Of a DNA stretch of 54,436 bases, positions 13,831 through 21,290 are shown piece after piece. A program made the translations under genes and the position numbers. A model generated the notes under the pieces. That model saw only the letters and a list, made by a program, of their open reading frames with translations. It did not search any database and was not told the origin of the DNA. The first letter of the stretch is position 1, and every line of letters starts with the position of its first letter. Origin of the DNA: a virus; IMG/VR virus record IMGVR_UViG_3300042473_000184, positions 1 through 54,436 of that record, one strand, 5' to 3'.

Positions 13831-13860
13831 AAAAAAGGGGCTACCGTAATTGGTAACCCC
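13831..13860 (-). terminator. Rho-independent terminator of the secreted Ig-like gene
   Basis: On the minus strand a 9-bp stem (GGGGTTACC pairing with GGTAGCCCC, one G-U pair) with a six-base loop, followed by TTTTTT. It lies 16 bases after the stop of the 13877-15043 gene and cuts it off from the PA14 gene. Confidence 0.88.
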
Positions 13861-13876
13861 CTAATTGTTGGACTAA

Positions 13877-15043
13877 TTACTTGACGTAAGTAACCTTAGC
13901 CTTTGGATTCTTTGCATTCCACTTCTTTGCAAGTGAATTGAAAGCATCCTTAATTGACTTAAGTGCAGCAGCATTATCTGCTGTTAACTTAGCGATAGTT
14001 GCATCCTTGGCAAGGACAACTGCATCTGAAGCAGCCTTTGCATCAGCAAGTGCCTTAGCAGAAGCAGCCTTCTCGGCAGCAAGTGCAGTTGCAGAAGTAG
14101 CCTTCTCTGCTGCAAGAGCAGCATCTGAAGCAGTCTTAGCAGCAACAGCATCTGAAGCAGCCTTTACGACTGCAGCATCTGAGATTGCCTTAGCAGCAAG
14201 TGCTGCATCCTTAGCAGCAGTTTGTGCTGCGAGTTCTGATACTAGATCACGAACTGCAATCTCTGCAAATGGTGCGAGTGTACGAGCAGTTAGACCAACT
14301 ACATCTGCATCTGATGCATCTGTTGATGTTGTTGGAGCAAATGTGATAAGTGATCGTGTTCCAGTTGCTGGAAGTGTTGCGCTAAACTTTGCAACTCCAA
14401 AATCTGAAAGTGTTGCACCAGTTGTTGCTGTTGCAGAAGTTAGCGTTGCTGTTGCAGCGAATACTGTTGCTGTTAGAGACTTAGCAGAAACCTTGTTTCC
14501 AAATACGTCTGTTGCAGTAACTGTAATATCCTGCTTTGTTCCAGCAGCACCTGTTGTAGGTGCAGAAACTGTTAGGTTATTAATTAAACCAGCAGTACCT
14601 TGTACGTAATAAGTAAGAGTTGTTCCACCATTAGTGATTACAACTGTACCAATTGCTGTTGTCTTTGTGTAGACATAGAATGTTGCTGTTGTGCCTGTAC
14701 CAGTTGCAATAGTCAAAGATGATGATCCTGACGTTGCTCCAATTGGTGCAGCAGATGTGTGTAGTGCAGACACGATTGTTGCATTTGTTGCTACTACAGA
14801 AACGACTGTTCCTGTGTCAACTGTTGAAACAAACTTTAGTGCATCAGTAATGTCAACTGTGTTGTCTGCAGGCACTGGTAATACAGCAGGTGTAGAAATT
14901 GATGAAGCAGATGACTTATCTGTATTTGCCGCTCCAAGAGTTACTGCTACTGTCATTACAGCAGCACTTGCAGGTGTTGCTACCATTGTGCCCAAAGTCA
15001 TGGCTGCAACCATGGCTAGTGCGATTTTCTTGAATGAATTCAT
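13877..15043 (-). CDS. Secreted Ig-like protein with Ala-rich coiled coil
   Basis: A 388-residue exported protein. The signal peptide is clear: MNSFKKIALAMVAAMTLG, then a cleavage site after ATPASA (about residue 27). Residues 30-265 are Thr/Ala/Val-rich beta sequence with Ig-like or invasin-like strands (DITVTATDVFGNKV). Residues 265-365 are an alanine-rich coiled coil with repeats of AASDAVAAKTASDA type, and the end is basic (WNAKNPKAKVTYVK). AAGGAGAA precedes the ATG and a strong terminator follows. Codon and base use look less AT-rich than the neighbours. The layout resembles secreted or S-layer-like proteins of Actinobacteria, so a host-derived cargo gene is likely. Confidence 0.8.
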   Translation of the reverse strand: MNSFKKIALAMVAAMTLGTMVATPASAAVMTVAVTLGAANTDKSSASSISTPAVLPVPADNTVDITDALKFVSTVDTGTVVSVVATNATIVSALHTSAAPIGATSGSSSLTIATGTGTTATFYVYTKTTAIGTVVITNGGTTLTYYVQGTAGLINNLTVSAPTTGAAGTKQDITVTATDVFGNKVSAKSLTATVFAATATLTSATATTGATLSDFGVAKFSATLPATGTRSLITFAPTTSTDASDADVVGLTARTLAPFAEIAVRDLVSELAAQTAAKDAALAAKAISDAAVVKAASDAVAAKTASDAALAAEKATSATALAAEKAASAKALADAKAASDAVVLAKDATIAKLTADNAAALKSIKDAFNSLAKKWNAKNPKAKVTYVK

Positions 15044-15059
15044 TCGTTATTCTCCTTGT

Positions 15060-16856
15060 TTATAGTGTTTTTAGTCCATCCAAATAGTCTTTTATCTCAT
15101 CTATTTGGCTAGGTTTATATTGTATCACATTGCGACTCTCCAGGTCAAATTGCTCTTCTGGAGTCTTTGGTCTGTCTTTAAAGGTGTGAACCTCTACTTC
15201 AGTGTCTATATTTTTTGGAGTATGTGATATTGCTCCAAATATTGCTCCACACACAGCATCAGCCAAGTCCTTTGACTTTTTGCGTGGGTGATCAACTCTG
15301 TCATTTTTCATAATCTTTAACTGTGTTAGTTCATCAAATAATAAATCTATTGCTGGCATAGCAAGTCTTTCCTCATATACAAGCATAGCCATATCTTCAT
15401 AATGTTTTTTAGCAACAGAAACAGTATCAGTTTTCATTCCAACCTGCTTGAGTTCATTCTGAATATCAAATGATTGCCAACGGTCAAATGAAACCATGCC
15501 AATATCAAAACCTATTCTTCTAAGGTTCTGAATCCATTGCTTAACTTCTGAAAGATTAACTGGGCCTTCTACCTTTGGTTCCCACCATGCTACTGCATCT
15601 ACTACTACAATTGGTGCTACTTGTTCGTAGTTGTTGATGACTTGTATGTTTACCCATTTTTCTACATGTGCAATAGCAACAGCACACTTATCGTGCTTCT
15701 GGGCAAGGTCAGCATGCACATAATACTTTTTAGTTGGATCTGGTTTAAAGGCTTCGTCAAACCTTCTAAAGTTATCCACAGGGTTTCTAAGTGTCATGCA
15801 GGCTTTTACTTTTTCTTGTTGCTTAAAGAATGCATCAGAAGCAAAGGTTGGTACGCAGGTAAAGCGCATCATTGCATCTCCAAGGTCAGTCATAAAAGCA
15901 ATCTTAAAATCATCAATCTGTCTTGTTGGGTTTACTTCCCATGTAGGTCTTTTTAGTGCGAACACTCCAGGGTATTTGTACGAGATTATGTGGTCTTCAT
16001 CCCAGGAAATTTCAAACTTATTGTTTGGGTCTGTATCTGGTAGCAATGGGTTAATGATAAACTCGTGGGTTCTTTCAACTACTTCTTTTTCTGCAACAAC
16101 TGCATCATACTTCTCTGAGATATAGTCTCCTGGGTATCTTGGGAATGAAAGCAAAACAACTTTGCCAAGGTCTGGGAAACGAGAGTCAACTGATCCACGG
16201 AAAGCCTTGTAGATATTCTCAGCAGTCTTACCTTGTTCATTACCTGTTCCAACTTCAGATGCAAAACCAGAGATCTCATCAAGCACTGCAAGAAGAAGGT
16301 TTAAACCCTCATGCGATTCTCTTTCTGAGTGACCAGAGTAAACAGTTATAGACTTATCAAACTCAACTGAGTCTGCTTTTGCATAGTACTTTCCAGCAAA
16401 CCATGGGGATCTTTCAATCTTTGATTTAAAACCTTTAAAGAAAACATTCTTAGCCTGTTGAGCGTTAATAGCAACGTTAATTAAATCAATAGCATCTCCT
16501 GCTGGCTTACCAAAATACTTTGCTGGGTCTTTCAAACATAAAAGTTTGTATACGATATATGCACATGCTACTGTTGATACAAAGTCTTTTCCAGATCCCT
16601 TGCCAAGTTGCAGGATAATCTCATTCTTGGTATATTTTTCAAAGTATCTTGTACCTTCTTCTTCTCCCATTATGTCAATGAGATCTTCTTTACGATATAT
16701 CTGACTCATTGCTTCAACAATGTCATATTGAATATCAGAAAGTCCAGGCTGACCTAGATAGGCTTCACCCTCAACAAATGTCTTTGCATTTACTGGTGTC
16801 TCTTGAAAATGGTTATCCTTAAGTACTTCAAGAAAATCATTGAACGTCGTGGACAA
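15060..16856 (-). CDS. terL: Terminase large subunit
   Basis: A 598-residue packaging motor. The ATPase domain has Walker A GKGSGKDF (85-92) and Walker B LLAVLDEISG with Asp193/Glu194. The C-terminal nuclease shows acidic strand starts in YVHADLAQKHDK (near 370), MVSFDRWQS (near 465) and KSKDLADAVCGA (near 545). The start is TTG at 16854-16856, supported by GAGGTGA six bases upstream; the nearest ATG is out of frame. The start overlaps the small subunit by 20 bases. The terminase pair lies after the replication genes rather than next to the capsid gene, implying the head genes are reached by wrapping round the genome. Confidence 0.93.
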   Translation of the reverse strand: MSTTFNDFLEVLKDNHFQETPVNAKTFVEGEAYLGQPGLSDIQYDIVEAMSQIYRKEDLIDIMGEEEGTRYFEKYTKNEIILQLGKGSGKDFVSTVACAYIVYKLLCLKDPAKYFGKPAGDAIDLINVAINAQQAKNVFFKGFKSKIERSPWFAGKYYAKADSVEFDKSITVYSGHSERESHEGLNLLLAVLDEISGFASEVGTGNEQGKTAENIYKAFRGSVDSRFPDLGKVVLLSFPRYPGDYISEKYDAVVAEKEVVERTHEFIINPLLPDTDPNNKFEISWDEDHIISYKYPGVFALKRPTWEVNPTRQIDDFKIAFMTDLGDAMMRFTCVPTFASDAFFKQQEKVKACMTLRNPVDNFRRFDEAFKPDPTKKYYVHADLAQKHDKCAVAIAHVEKWVNIQVINNYEQVAPIVVVDAVAWWEPKVEGPVNLSEVKQWIQNLRRIGFDIGMVSFDRWQSFDIQNELKQVGMKTDTVSVAKKHYEDMAMLVYEERLAMPAIDLLFDELTQLKIMKNDRVDHPRKKSKDLADAVCGAIFGAISHTPKNIDTEVEVHTFKDRPKTPEEQFDLESRNVIQYKPSQIDEIKDYLDGLKTL

Positions 16857-17373
16857 CGGTAATCACCTCGTTGTCTTTTGCAAACGAAGAAAGTCTACGC
16901 ATAATCTCATCACGAACCTGTGGATACTCAGATGCAATATCTTTTAATATTAAAACAAGAACTTCTTGACGTCTCTCAATCTCCATCATTTCTTCTGCAA
17001 GTTCTTTATTCTCAAGCAGACCAGCCTTTTGTAGCATGTCAATACGCTTAGACTCAATATCCATGACAAGTTTAATTGCAGCAGTCTTTGCGCTAAGATT
17101 GTTTGTCATTGATGCTTCATCAATAACTTCATATGTACGAGAAACTAATTTGCTATAATGAGTATCTGCTGCTGCAAGGGCTTCCTTAGCACGAGCACGG
17201 ATAGCATCATTAGCAGATGCCATAACCTTCCACTCATTGATAAGTGTTACAACTCTTTGTCTTGGTATTGAAAGTTGCTTAGAGATTACAGTTGGGTCAT
17301 TGCCCTTAAGGTATTCTTCTACTACCTGATTTACTTGGTCAAGGTGCTTAACTAGATCATCTTCAGTTGACAT
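16837..17373 (-). CDS. terS: Terminase small subunit
   Basis: A 178-residue DNA-binding protein directly before TerL and overlapping it. The N-terminal region has a helix-turn-helix (DPTVISKQLSIPRQRVVTLINEW, in part about 25-48). It is followed by a long helical, oligomerisation-type region and an acidic-helical C-terminus (EEMMEIERRQEVLVLILKDI). Length and position fit TerS, which recognises the packaging site. GAAGGAAA precedes the ATG. Confidence 0.85.
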   Translation of the reverse strand: MSTEDDLVKHLDQVNQVVEEYLKGNDPTVISKQLSIPRQRVVTLINEWKVMASANDAIRARAKEALAAADTHYSKLVSRTYEVIDEASMTNNLSAKTAAIKLVMDIESKRIDMLQKAGLLENKELAEEMMEIERRQEVLVLILKDIASEYPQVRDEIMRRLSSFAKDNEVITVVHDVQ

Positions 17374-17605
17374 ATTTTCCTTCTAGTCTATTAATTTCAT
17401 CCTTGATATAGAAAATTGCTTTCTCAAGATCTTGTATTGTCTTTGCTTCATCTTTAAGTCCTGCTCTCCACAGATACTTAAATGCATTACCAATATTAAA
17501 ATTACGATGACGAGTTATCTCAATGCACTCAATGCCAGATGGGTCTGAGGTGTAGTGTAAAGGGTTGTTAACTTGGTCAACTGTTATGTTTAAACTATCA
17601 CTCAT
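17363..17605 (-). CDS. DUF3310 family protein
   Basis: An 80-residue protein with the DUF3310 signature: VNNPLHYTSDPSGIECIEI, FNIGNAFKYLWRAGLKDE and DLEKAIFYIKDEINRL. This family, related in its helices to nucleotide pyrophosphohydrolases, is widespread in phages and its function is not established. The ATG at 17603-17605 is preferred to a TTG six codons upstream because GGGAG lies at a suitable distance. It overlaps the 40-residue membrane protein by eight bases and the TerS start by eleven. Confidence 0.88.
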   Translation of the reverse strand: MSDSLNITVDQVNNPLHYTSDPSGIECIEITRHRNFNIGNAFKYLWRAGLKDEAKTIQDLEKAIFYIKDEINRLEGKYVN

Positions 17606-17720
17606 CCTCTGTCTCCCAATCAAATGCTTCTGGAATTCCTTTTAATGCAGCAAATGCAAAAGCAAAACCAACAGCACCTGCTACAGCAAGTGCTACTAAC
17701 GCTTTCTCAACTTTATTCAT
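17598..17720 (-). CDS. 40-residue single-helix membrane protein
   Basis: A short frame starting MNKVEKALVALAVAGAVGFA, with one hydrophobic segment (residues 7-26) and an acidic tail ending WETEDE. A full GAGGAGGT ribosome site lies eight bases before the ATG, inside the end of the HTH gene. It starts in an ATGA-type overlap with that gene and overlaps the DUF3310 start. The chain of overlaps supports reality. Function unknown. Confidence 0.72.
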   Translation of the reverse strand: MNKVEKALVALAVAGAVGFAFAFAALKGIPEAFDWETEDE

Positions 17721-17872
17721 CGTTTTGACCTCCTCAATCCAAACTTAGCAAGGTATACGTAAATAGTCTCTAGACTAACTCCGCACTCCTTCGCAATCTC
17801 TTCTGGAGTCTTCTTGTCCATAAGATATCTCTTACGCATAAAGACTTCTGATGTATATAGTTTAGCAGCCAT
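17717..17872 (-). CDS. 51-residue helix-turn-helix protein
   Basis: A small basic protein whose core KKTPEEIAKECGVSLETIYVYLAKFGLRR is a clear helix-turn-helix (I cite it by its parts: EEIAKECGVS and ETIYVYLAKFG, about residues 24-43). It resembles short HTH regulators found in actinophages. A TTGACA promoter overlaps its own start region, so it may control the packaging genes behind it or itself. The stop overlaps the next ATG (CGATGA). Confidence 0.78.
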   Translation of the reverse strand: MAAKLYTSEVFMRKRYLMDKKTPEEIAKECGVSLETIYVYLAKFGLRRSKR

Positions 17873-17887
17873 AATATTATTTGTCAA
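17859..17887 (-). promoter_or_regulatory. Candidate internal promoter for the packaging genes
   Basis: TTGACA (17882-17887), a 17-base spacer ending TGC, TAAACT (17859-17864). The -35 lies in the last codons of the RuvC-like gene and the -10 within codons 4-6 of the HTH gene. RNA would start inside the HTH gene, and so express the membrane protein, DUF3310 and terminase genes without it. Confidence 0.45.
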
Positions 17888-18467
17888 CTCCAATTGCTTT
17901 CCCCCAATTTTTTACAGCCCAGTGACCAATCCCACAAGCATCTGCAACATCATTATCAGTAATAGTTCTATCATAGATTGTGTTAATAAATTTTATTGTT
18001 CTTTCTTTACGAAGGTTTCTTTCGTATGTCTTATACCAAGAGATAGACTTTCCAGGATATTGATATCTTATGACAACCTGTTCATCTTTAGATATTTTTT
18101 TATTTCCTATGTAGTTCTGCCAAGTAATCGGAGAAACAGTTCCAATTACTTTTGTTCCTGATTGGCCTGCTGCCCCAAGGATTGCTCCCTGAACTAATGC
18201 AAGATCAGCAGCAGTTTTTGGACTATTCATAAACACTGTGTGCTCAATAATTATTGCCTCAAACCCTCCATAGTAATCAAAAAATCCCTTTACTTTTTTC
18301 CCTGCGTCCATAACTTTTTCATAGGTATTGTTTCCTTGAAAATTAATCTTACCCACTATACCTAGATTTTCTCCAGAAAACAAAGAAAAAGCAAGGCTGT
18401 TGGTACTGGCGTCAATGGCACAAATGGTTTTTGGAGGTAATTCCATACCCCACTTATTCTTTGCCAT
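17877..18467 (-). CDS. RuvC-like Holliday junction resolvase
   Basis: A 196-residue RNase-H-fold nuclease. Acidic residues are at the expected places: Asp19 in CAIDASTNS, Glu75 in IIIEHTVF and the pair Asp173/Asp176 in TDNDVADACGIGHW. It would resolve branched DNA before packaging, fitting its place just ahead of the terminase genes. AAGGGG precedes the ATG, which lies in the end of the zinc-finger gene. Confidence 0.85.
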   Translation of the reverse strand: MAKNKWGMELPPKTICAIDASTNSLAFSLFSGENLGIVGKINFQGNNTYEKVMDAGKKVKGFFDYYGGFEAIIIEHTVFMNSPKTAADLALVQGAILGAAGQSGTKVIGTVSPITWQNYIGNKKISKDEQVVIRYQYPGKSISWYKTYERNLRKERTIKFINTIYDRTITDNDVADACGIGHWAVKNWGKAIGVDK

Positions 18468-18738
18468 TCATGTACCCCTTAATATTTTTTATTGCTTTCG
18501 TTACATCCTTTGGATTAACATTACAAATACTACAAAGTTCTTCATCATTATAAATAGAAAGTTTTTCGTTACAAGATTTACATCTTCTATCTTTACCAAT
18601 CCTATTTTTTCTTTTACCCATCATATAGCGAAGAGCAATTTTTTCTTTTGTTGATTTTTCTCTACACTCTGAAGAGCAATATATTTGATAATTTATCTCT
18701 GTTTGAAATTGTTTGTCACACCATTGGCAAATTACCAT
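18454..18738 (-). CDS. Two-zinc-knuckle protein
   Basis: A 94-residue basic protein with two Cys4-type sites: CQWC...CSSEC (4-7 and 21-25) and CKSC...CSIC (53-56 and 69-72). Between them is a highly basic stretch (YMMGKRKNRIGKDRR). Likely nucleic-acid binding. It overlaps the Cas4-like gene at its start and the RuvC-like gene at its end, and GGAG precedes the ATG. Confidence 0.78.
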   Translation of the reverse strand: MVICQWCDKQFQTEINYQIYCSSECREKSTKEKIALRYMMGKRKNRIGKDRRCKSCNEKLSIYNDEELCSICNVNPKDVTKAIKNIKGYMNGKE

Positions 18739-19516
18739 CTAGAGGCTCCATAGACTTTAGTTTAAAGTCTCCCTTACCAGCAGCATCACATGCCTTTTTA
18801 ATTGGACACGATTTGCAAATTTTTGAATTTGAGCGATAGTTCTTTTCAGGAAGGGTCCTGTCAACCCAAGCCTTACGAACTGATCTCATCCATTCAAACG
18901 TCTGGTCTACCCACCGACGATAATAATCATTTACTTCTACTGGAAGAATAAGCAATTCATGATTGTTTTTATTTTCATAAATAAGAACTGCTTTAGGCTT
19001 CTTAAGAATTTTCATATAAATAAGCAACTGGATTAAATGACCAGTCTTTGGTTTCATGTGCGCCTTACGGTACTCAAACCCTTCGTTCATCATTGTTTTA
19101 ATTTCACCAAGAAGTTCTTCTCCCTGCCAATTAACAATAACATCTCCGTAACCAAAGATTGGTGGATCGTTATGTGTAATCTTAAACTCTGAATCAACAA
19201 GGAAATCTGGTACATTGCCCATAGCCTCTTGAATTCTTTCATGGGACTTTGTCCCAGCAGTCATGTTTGCTGCGCTATATGGTGTTGCATCATCCTCAAA
19301 CATTTGTCCGTCAAAAGCAAGGTACCAGTATCTTGGACACTCTCCATGCCCATAGGCAATAGTTGATGGTGCAAAAGTTTTCTTTTGTGTTTGTTTGTCA
19401 ATACGGTTAACTGTATAACCAGACTGAATTTTTTCAGTTAGCCCAGCAGCATCCACTGGGTGGATAGGTGCCTTTTCTTGCTTAACCATAATCTGTTGCA
19501 ATAAACTTTTTGTCAT
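18716..19516 (-). CDS. Cas4-like PD-(D/E)XK exonuclease with iron-sulfur cysteines
   Basis: A 266-residue RecB/Cas4-type nuclease. The nuclease core has Asp in GYGDVIVNW and Glu-x-Lys in LLGEIKTMM, with a helical YRKAHMKPKTGHLIQLLIYM segment matching the conserved Gln-Tyr region. Cysteines in ECPRYWY (N-terminal) and CKSCPIKKAC (C-terminal) fit the 4Fe-4S site of AddB/Cas4 enzymes. There are no CRISPR genes or array here, so this is a replication or recombination nuclease. A TG-C-TATACT promoter precedes it. Confidence 0.85.
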   Translation of the reverse strand: MTKSLLQQIMVKQEKAPIHPVDAAGLTEKIQSGYTVNRIDKQTQKKTFAPSTIAYGHGECPRYWYLAFDGQMFEDDATPYSAANMTAGTKSHERIQEAMGNVPDFLVDSEFKITHNDPPIFGYGDVIVNWQGEELLGEIKTMMNEGFEYRKAHMKPKTGHLIQLLIYMKILKKPKAVLIYENKNNHELLILPVEVNDYYRRWVDQTFEWMRSVRKAWVDRTLPEKNYRSNSKICKSCPIKKACDAAGKGDFKLKSMEPLDGNLPMV

Positions 19517-19540
19517 ATTTTACTCGTTTCTATTACTATA

Positions 19541-19549
19541 AGTATAGCA
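19541..19549 (-). promoter_or_regulatory. Extended -10 promoter of the Cas4-like gene
   Basis: Minus strand TG-C-TATACT starting just beyond the stop of the 101-residue gene, giving a leader of about 20 bases. No consensus -35. Confidence 0.55.
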
Positions 19550-19551
19550 GA

Positions 19552-19857
19552 CTAGCGTGTAATATATTTGAGTGCCGACACTAAATTGTTAATAGATTCT
19601 GCAGCAGTGTAGTAGATATTCTTTTTACCACGATCTGATTTGTCAACATTAGCCATCCAGGTGGCTTTAAAGGCCATTTTAGCAGCAATGGCTTGTAGTC
19701 TCACTATTTCAACCGTAGCAACATTTAAAGGTATGTCTGGCTTAAGAATGACTTTGGCTATAAAAGTTAAAGCAGTTGTAAGTTCTTCGTCACCCATGTA
19801 GTCTGCAATTTCTGACAATCCATTTATCATGTCTATCGTTGTATTGTTTTGTTCCAT
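19552..19857 (-). CDS. Conserved helical phage protein
   Basis: A 101-residue, mostly helical protein. The segment VEIVRLQAIAAKMAFKATW followed by VDKSDRGKKN and FY-like YYTAAESINNLVSALKYI recalls small proteins found beside recombination genes in actinophages. I know of no function. Its ATG follows the stop of the oxygenase-like gene with one base between (TAAAATG region), suggesting coupling. Confidence 0.72.
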   Translation of the reverse strand: MEQNNTTIDMINGLSEIADYMGDEELTTALTFIAKVILKPDIPLNVATVEIVRLQAIAAKMAFKATWMANVDKSDRGKKNIYYTAAESINNLVSALKYITR

Positions 19858-19858
19858 T

Positions 19859-20665
19859 TTATCCCATCGATTCTATTGATATACCATCTAAAATTCCGTC
19901 TTCATTCCATTTTTTAAATGCTGACTGCATATCCTGTCTTGATTGTAACTCATCTAAATATTTTTTTCTTTTGTCTTTATTTTTTTCTGGATCAATAGGA
20001 TTATCTTCACCAGTAAAACGATAACTTGTTGTAGGGCAATAGTCCATGCTTATAATCTCACAAAACTCACCTTCTTTAAACTTACGCTTTGGTCGCCAAT
20101 GTATTTGATTAACAGCACTAAAGACAATTGTTTGTCCGCTCTTCAGGGAGTATTTTGTAAAATTATTAGTATCATCCCAGTTACTTACATACAGGTCCCA
20201 ATCTATATTTGTGTTTGGACAGTAGTTAATAGTTACAAGATTTTCATCAGCATCTAGGTGTGGTGGTAAGGCTGGAGAGTTATCTCCATAACCATAGTTT
20301 ATATTATAATCAATATAGTTCCAGTGACATAAGGCTATGTCTCCCTTATATAGTGGCTTTGCGATTTCATCTAAACGCTTTTCGCAATCTTCTGGCATGT
20401 CAAATTCAATTAACATTCTTGCCATGTTGCGTGGGATCTTTGGCTGATATCGACTTTTAAATTCTGATTGACGAATATATCCATCTTCAATCTTATCACC
20501 AATAAAGAAAGGCTCAATAAGTCTATTCTCTTCAATTCTTCTTCTTATCTCTGCATCTTGTTCAGCAGTAAATAGATCATCTATATAGAATGGCAATGGC
20601 TTTGTATAGTTTTCAAAGCCAGTTAGATATTTGTGAAGACCTGGAACACTATTCTGAGTCGTCAT
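19859..20665 (-). CDS. 2OG-Fe(II) oxygenase-like protein, third of a tandem set
   Basis: A 268-residue protein with a compact iron-site pattern: His136 and Asp138 (PPHLDAD) and distal His189 (NQIHWRP). It shares PHxD...Q-x-HWR with the next two genes but has a longer N-terminal region and a charged helical C-terminus. The start ATG at 20663-20665 overlaps the previous gene by 17 bases; an in-frame TTG upstream is not needed. Role unknown. The paralogues are not close to the P4H-like pair at 3435-4683 and lack the clear GxR ending. Confidence 0.72.
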   Translation of the reverse strand: MTTQNSVPGLHKYLTGFENYTKPLPFYIDDLFTAEQDAEIRRRIEENRLIEPFFIGDKIEDGYIRQSEFKSRYQPKIPRNMARMLIEFDMPEDCEKRLDEIAKPLYKGDIALCHWNYIDYNINYGYGDNSPALPPHLDADENLVTINYCPNTNIDWDLYVSNWDDTNNFTKYSLKSGQTIVFSAVNQIHWRPKRKFKEGEFCEIISMDYCPTTSYRFTGEDNPIDPEKNKDKRKKYLDELQSRQDMQSAFKKWNEDGILDGISIESMG

Positions 20666-21266
20666 TAGTAAAACCACCGTTTGCAAAGAACTGTTCCATA
20701 TAGATAGACGCTTTTTCTTTTAGCACCTTATTAATTTCTAGGTCTTTTGTTTCTGCTTCTGGATCTACAAAATGAAAAAACACCATCTCCACAAACTCAT
20801 TGTCTGCAAAGTTCTTAGGCTCTCTCCAGTGAATCTGATGTGTTCCACTAAATGTTAATGCCTGATTATCTTTTAATGTAAAACTTTGATCTGGCTCAAC
20901 AATAAGTGGCCACTCAACATTTGACTGTATCTGATAATCAAAAGTGAATCTAGGCTCTTTAAATGTTTCATCGTAATGTGGAAACAATGATGGCTTGTAA
21001 TGAAATTTACCACAGTTACTTGTTACGTTATTGTACCTTGCGTGGCAGTACTCTGACAAAATAATTCTTTTATTTCCACTTACAGATCTTGCAATACTCG
21101 TAACTTTTTCAATAATTGCATCTGGCAACTGAATAAAAGTATTTGCCTGGGCATGGTTCTTTATAAAAGATCCACCGCTATTATTCTGTACGGCCTTATA
21201 AATTTCGTTGACTTCTTGGCTAGTAAAGACATTCTCTACTATTGTATTTATTTCATCTTGTTTCAT
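20649..21266 (-). CDS. 2OG-Fe(II) oxygenase-like protein, second of a tandem set
   Basis: A 205-residue protein with His97/Asp99 (LFPHYDE) and His146 (HQIHWRE). It is clearly homologous to the protein of 21291-21956: both show F(D)xQ(I/V), LKDNQAL-F(S/A)GT-Q-HWRE and a strand ending MVFFHF/MIFCHL. ATTG-rich leader with AGGAGA-like site before the ATG. The facial triad is intact by eye, so catalytic activity is likely. Confidence 0.75.
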   Translation of the reverse strand: MKQDEINTIVENVFTSQEVNEIYKAVQNNSGGSFIKNHAQANTFIQLPDAIIEKVTSIARSVSGNKRIILSEYCHARYNNVTSNCGKFHYKPSLFPHYDETFKEPRFTFDYQIQSNVEWPLIVEPDQSFTLKDNQALTFSGTHQIHWREPKNFADNEFVEMVFFHFVDPEAETKDLEINKVLKEKASIYMEQFFANGGFTNDDSE

Positions 21267-21290
21267 ATTGTCTCCTTGTATTGTAGTAGT

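Noticed and set aside
13938-14609. Plus-strand 223-codon Ala/Ser-rich frame
   Set aside because: Mirror of the alanine-rich coiled coil on the minus strand; GCx-rich codons leave the opposite frame open by chance.
18716-19516. Cas4-like gene as part of a CRISPR-Cas system
   Set aside because: No Cas1, Cas2 or array in the window; Cas4/AddB-type nucleases are common phage recombination proteins.
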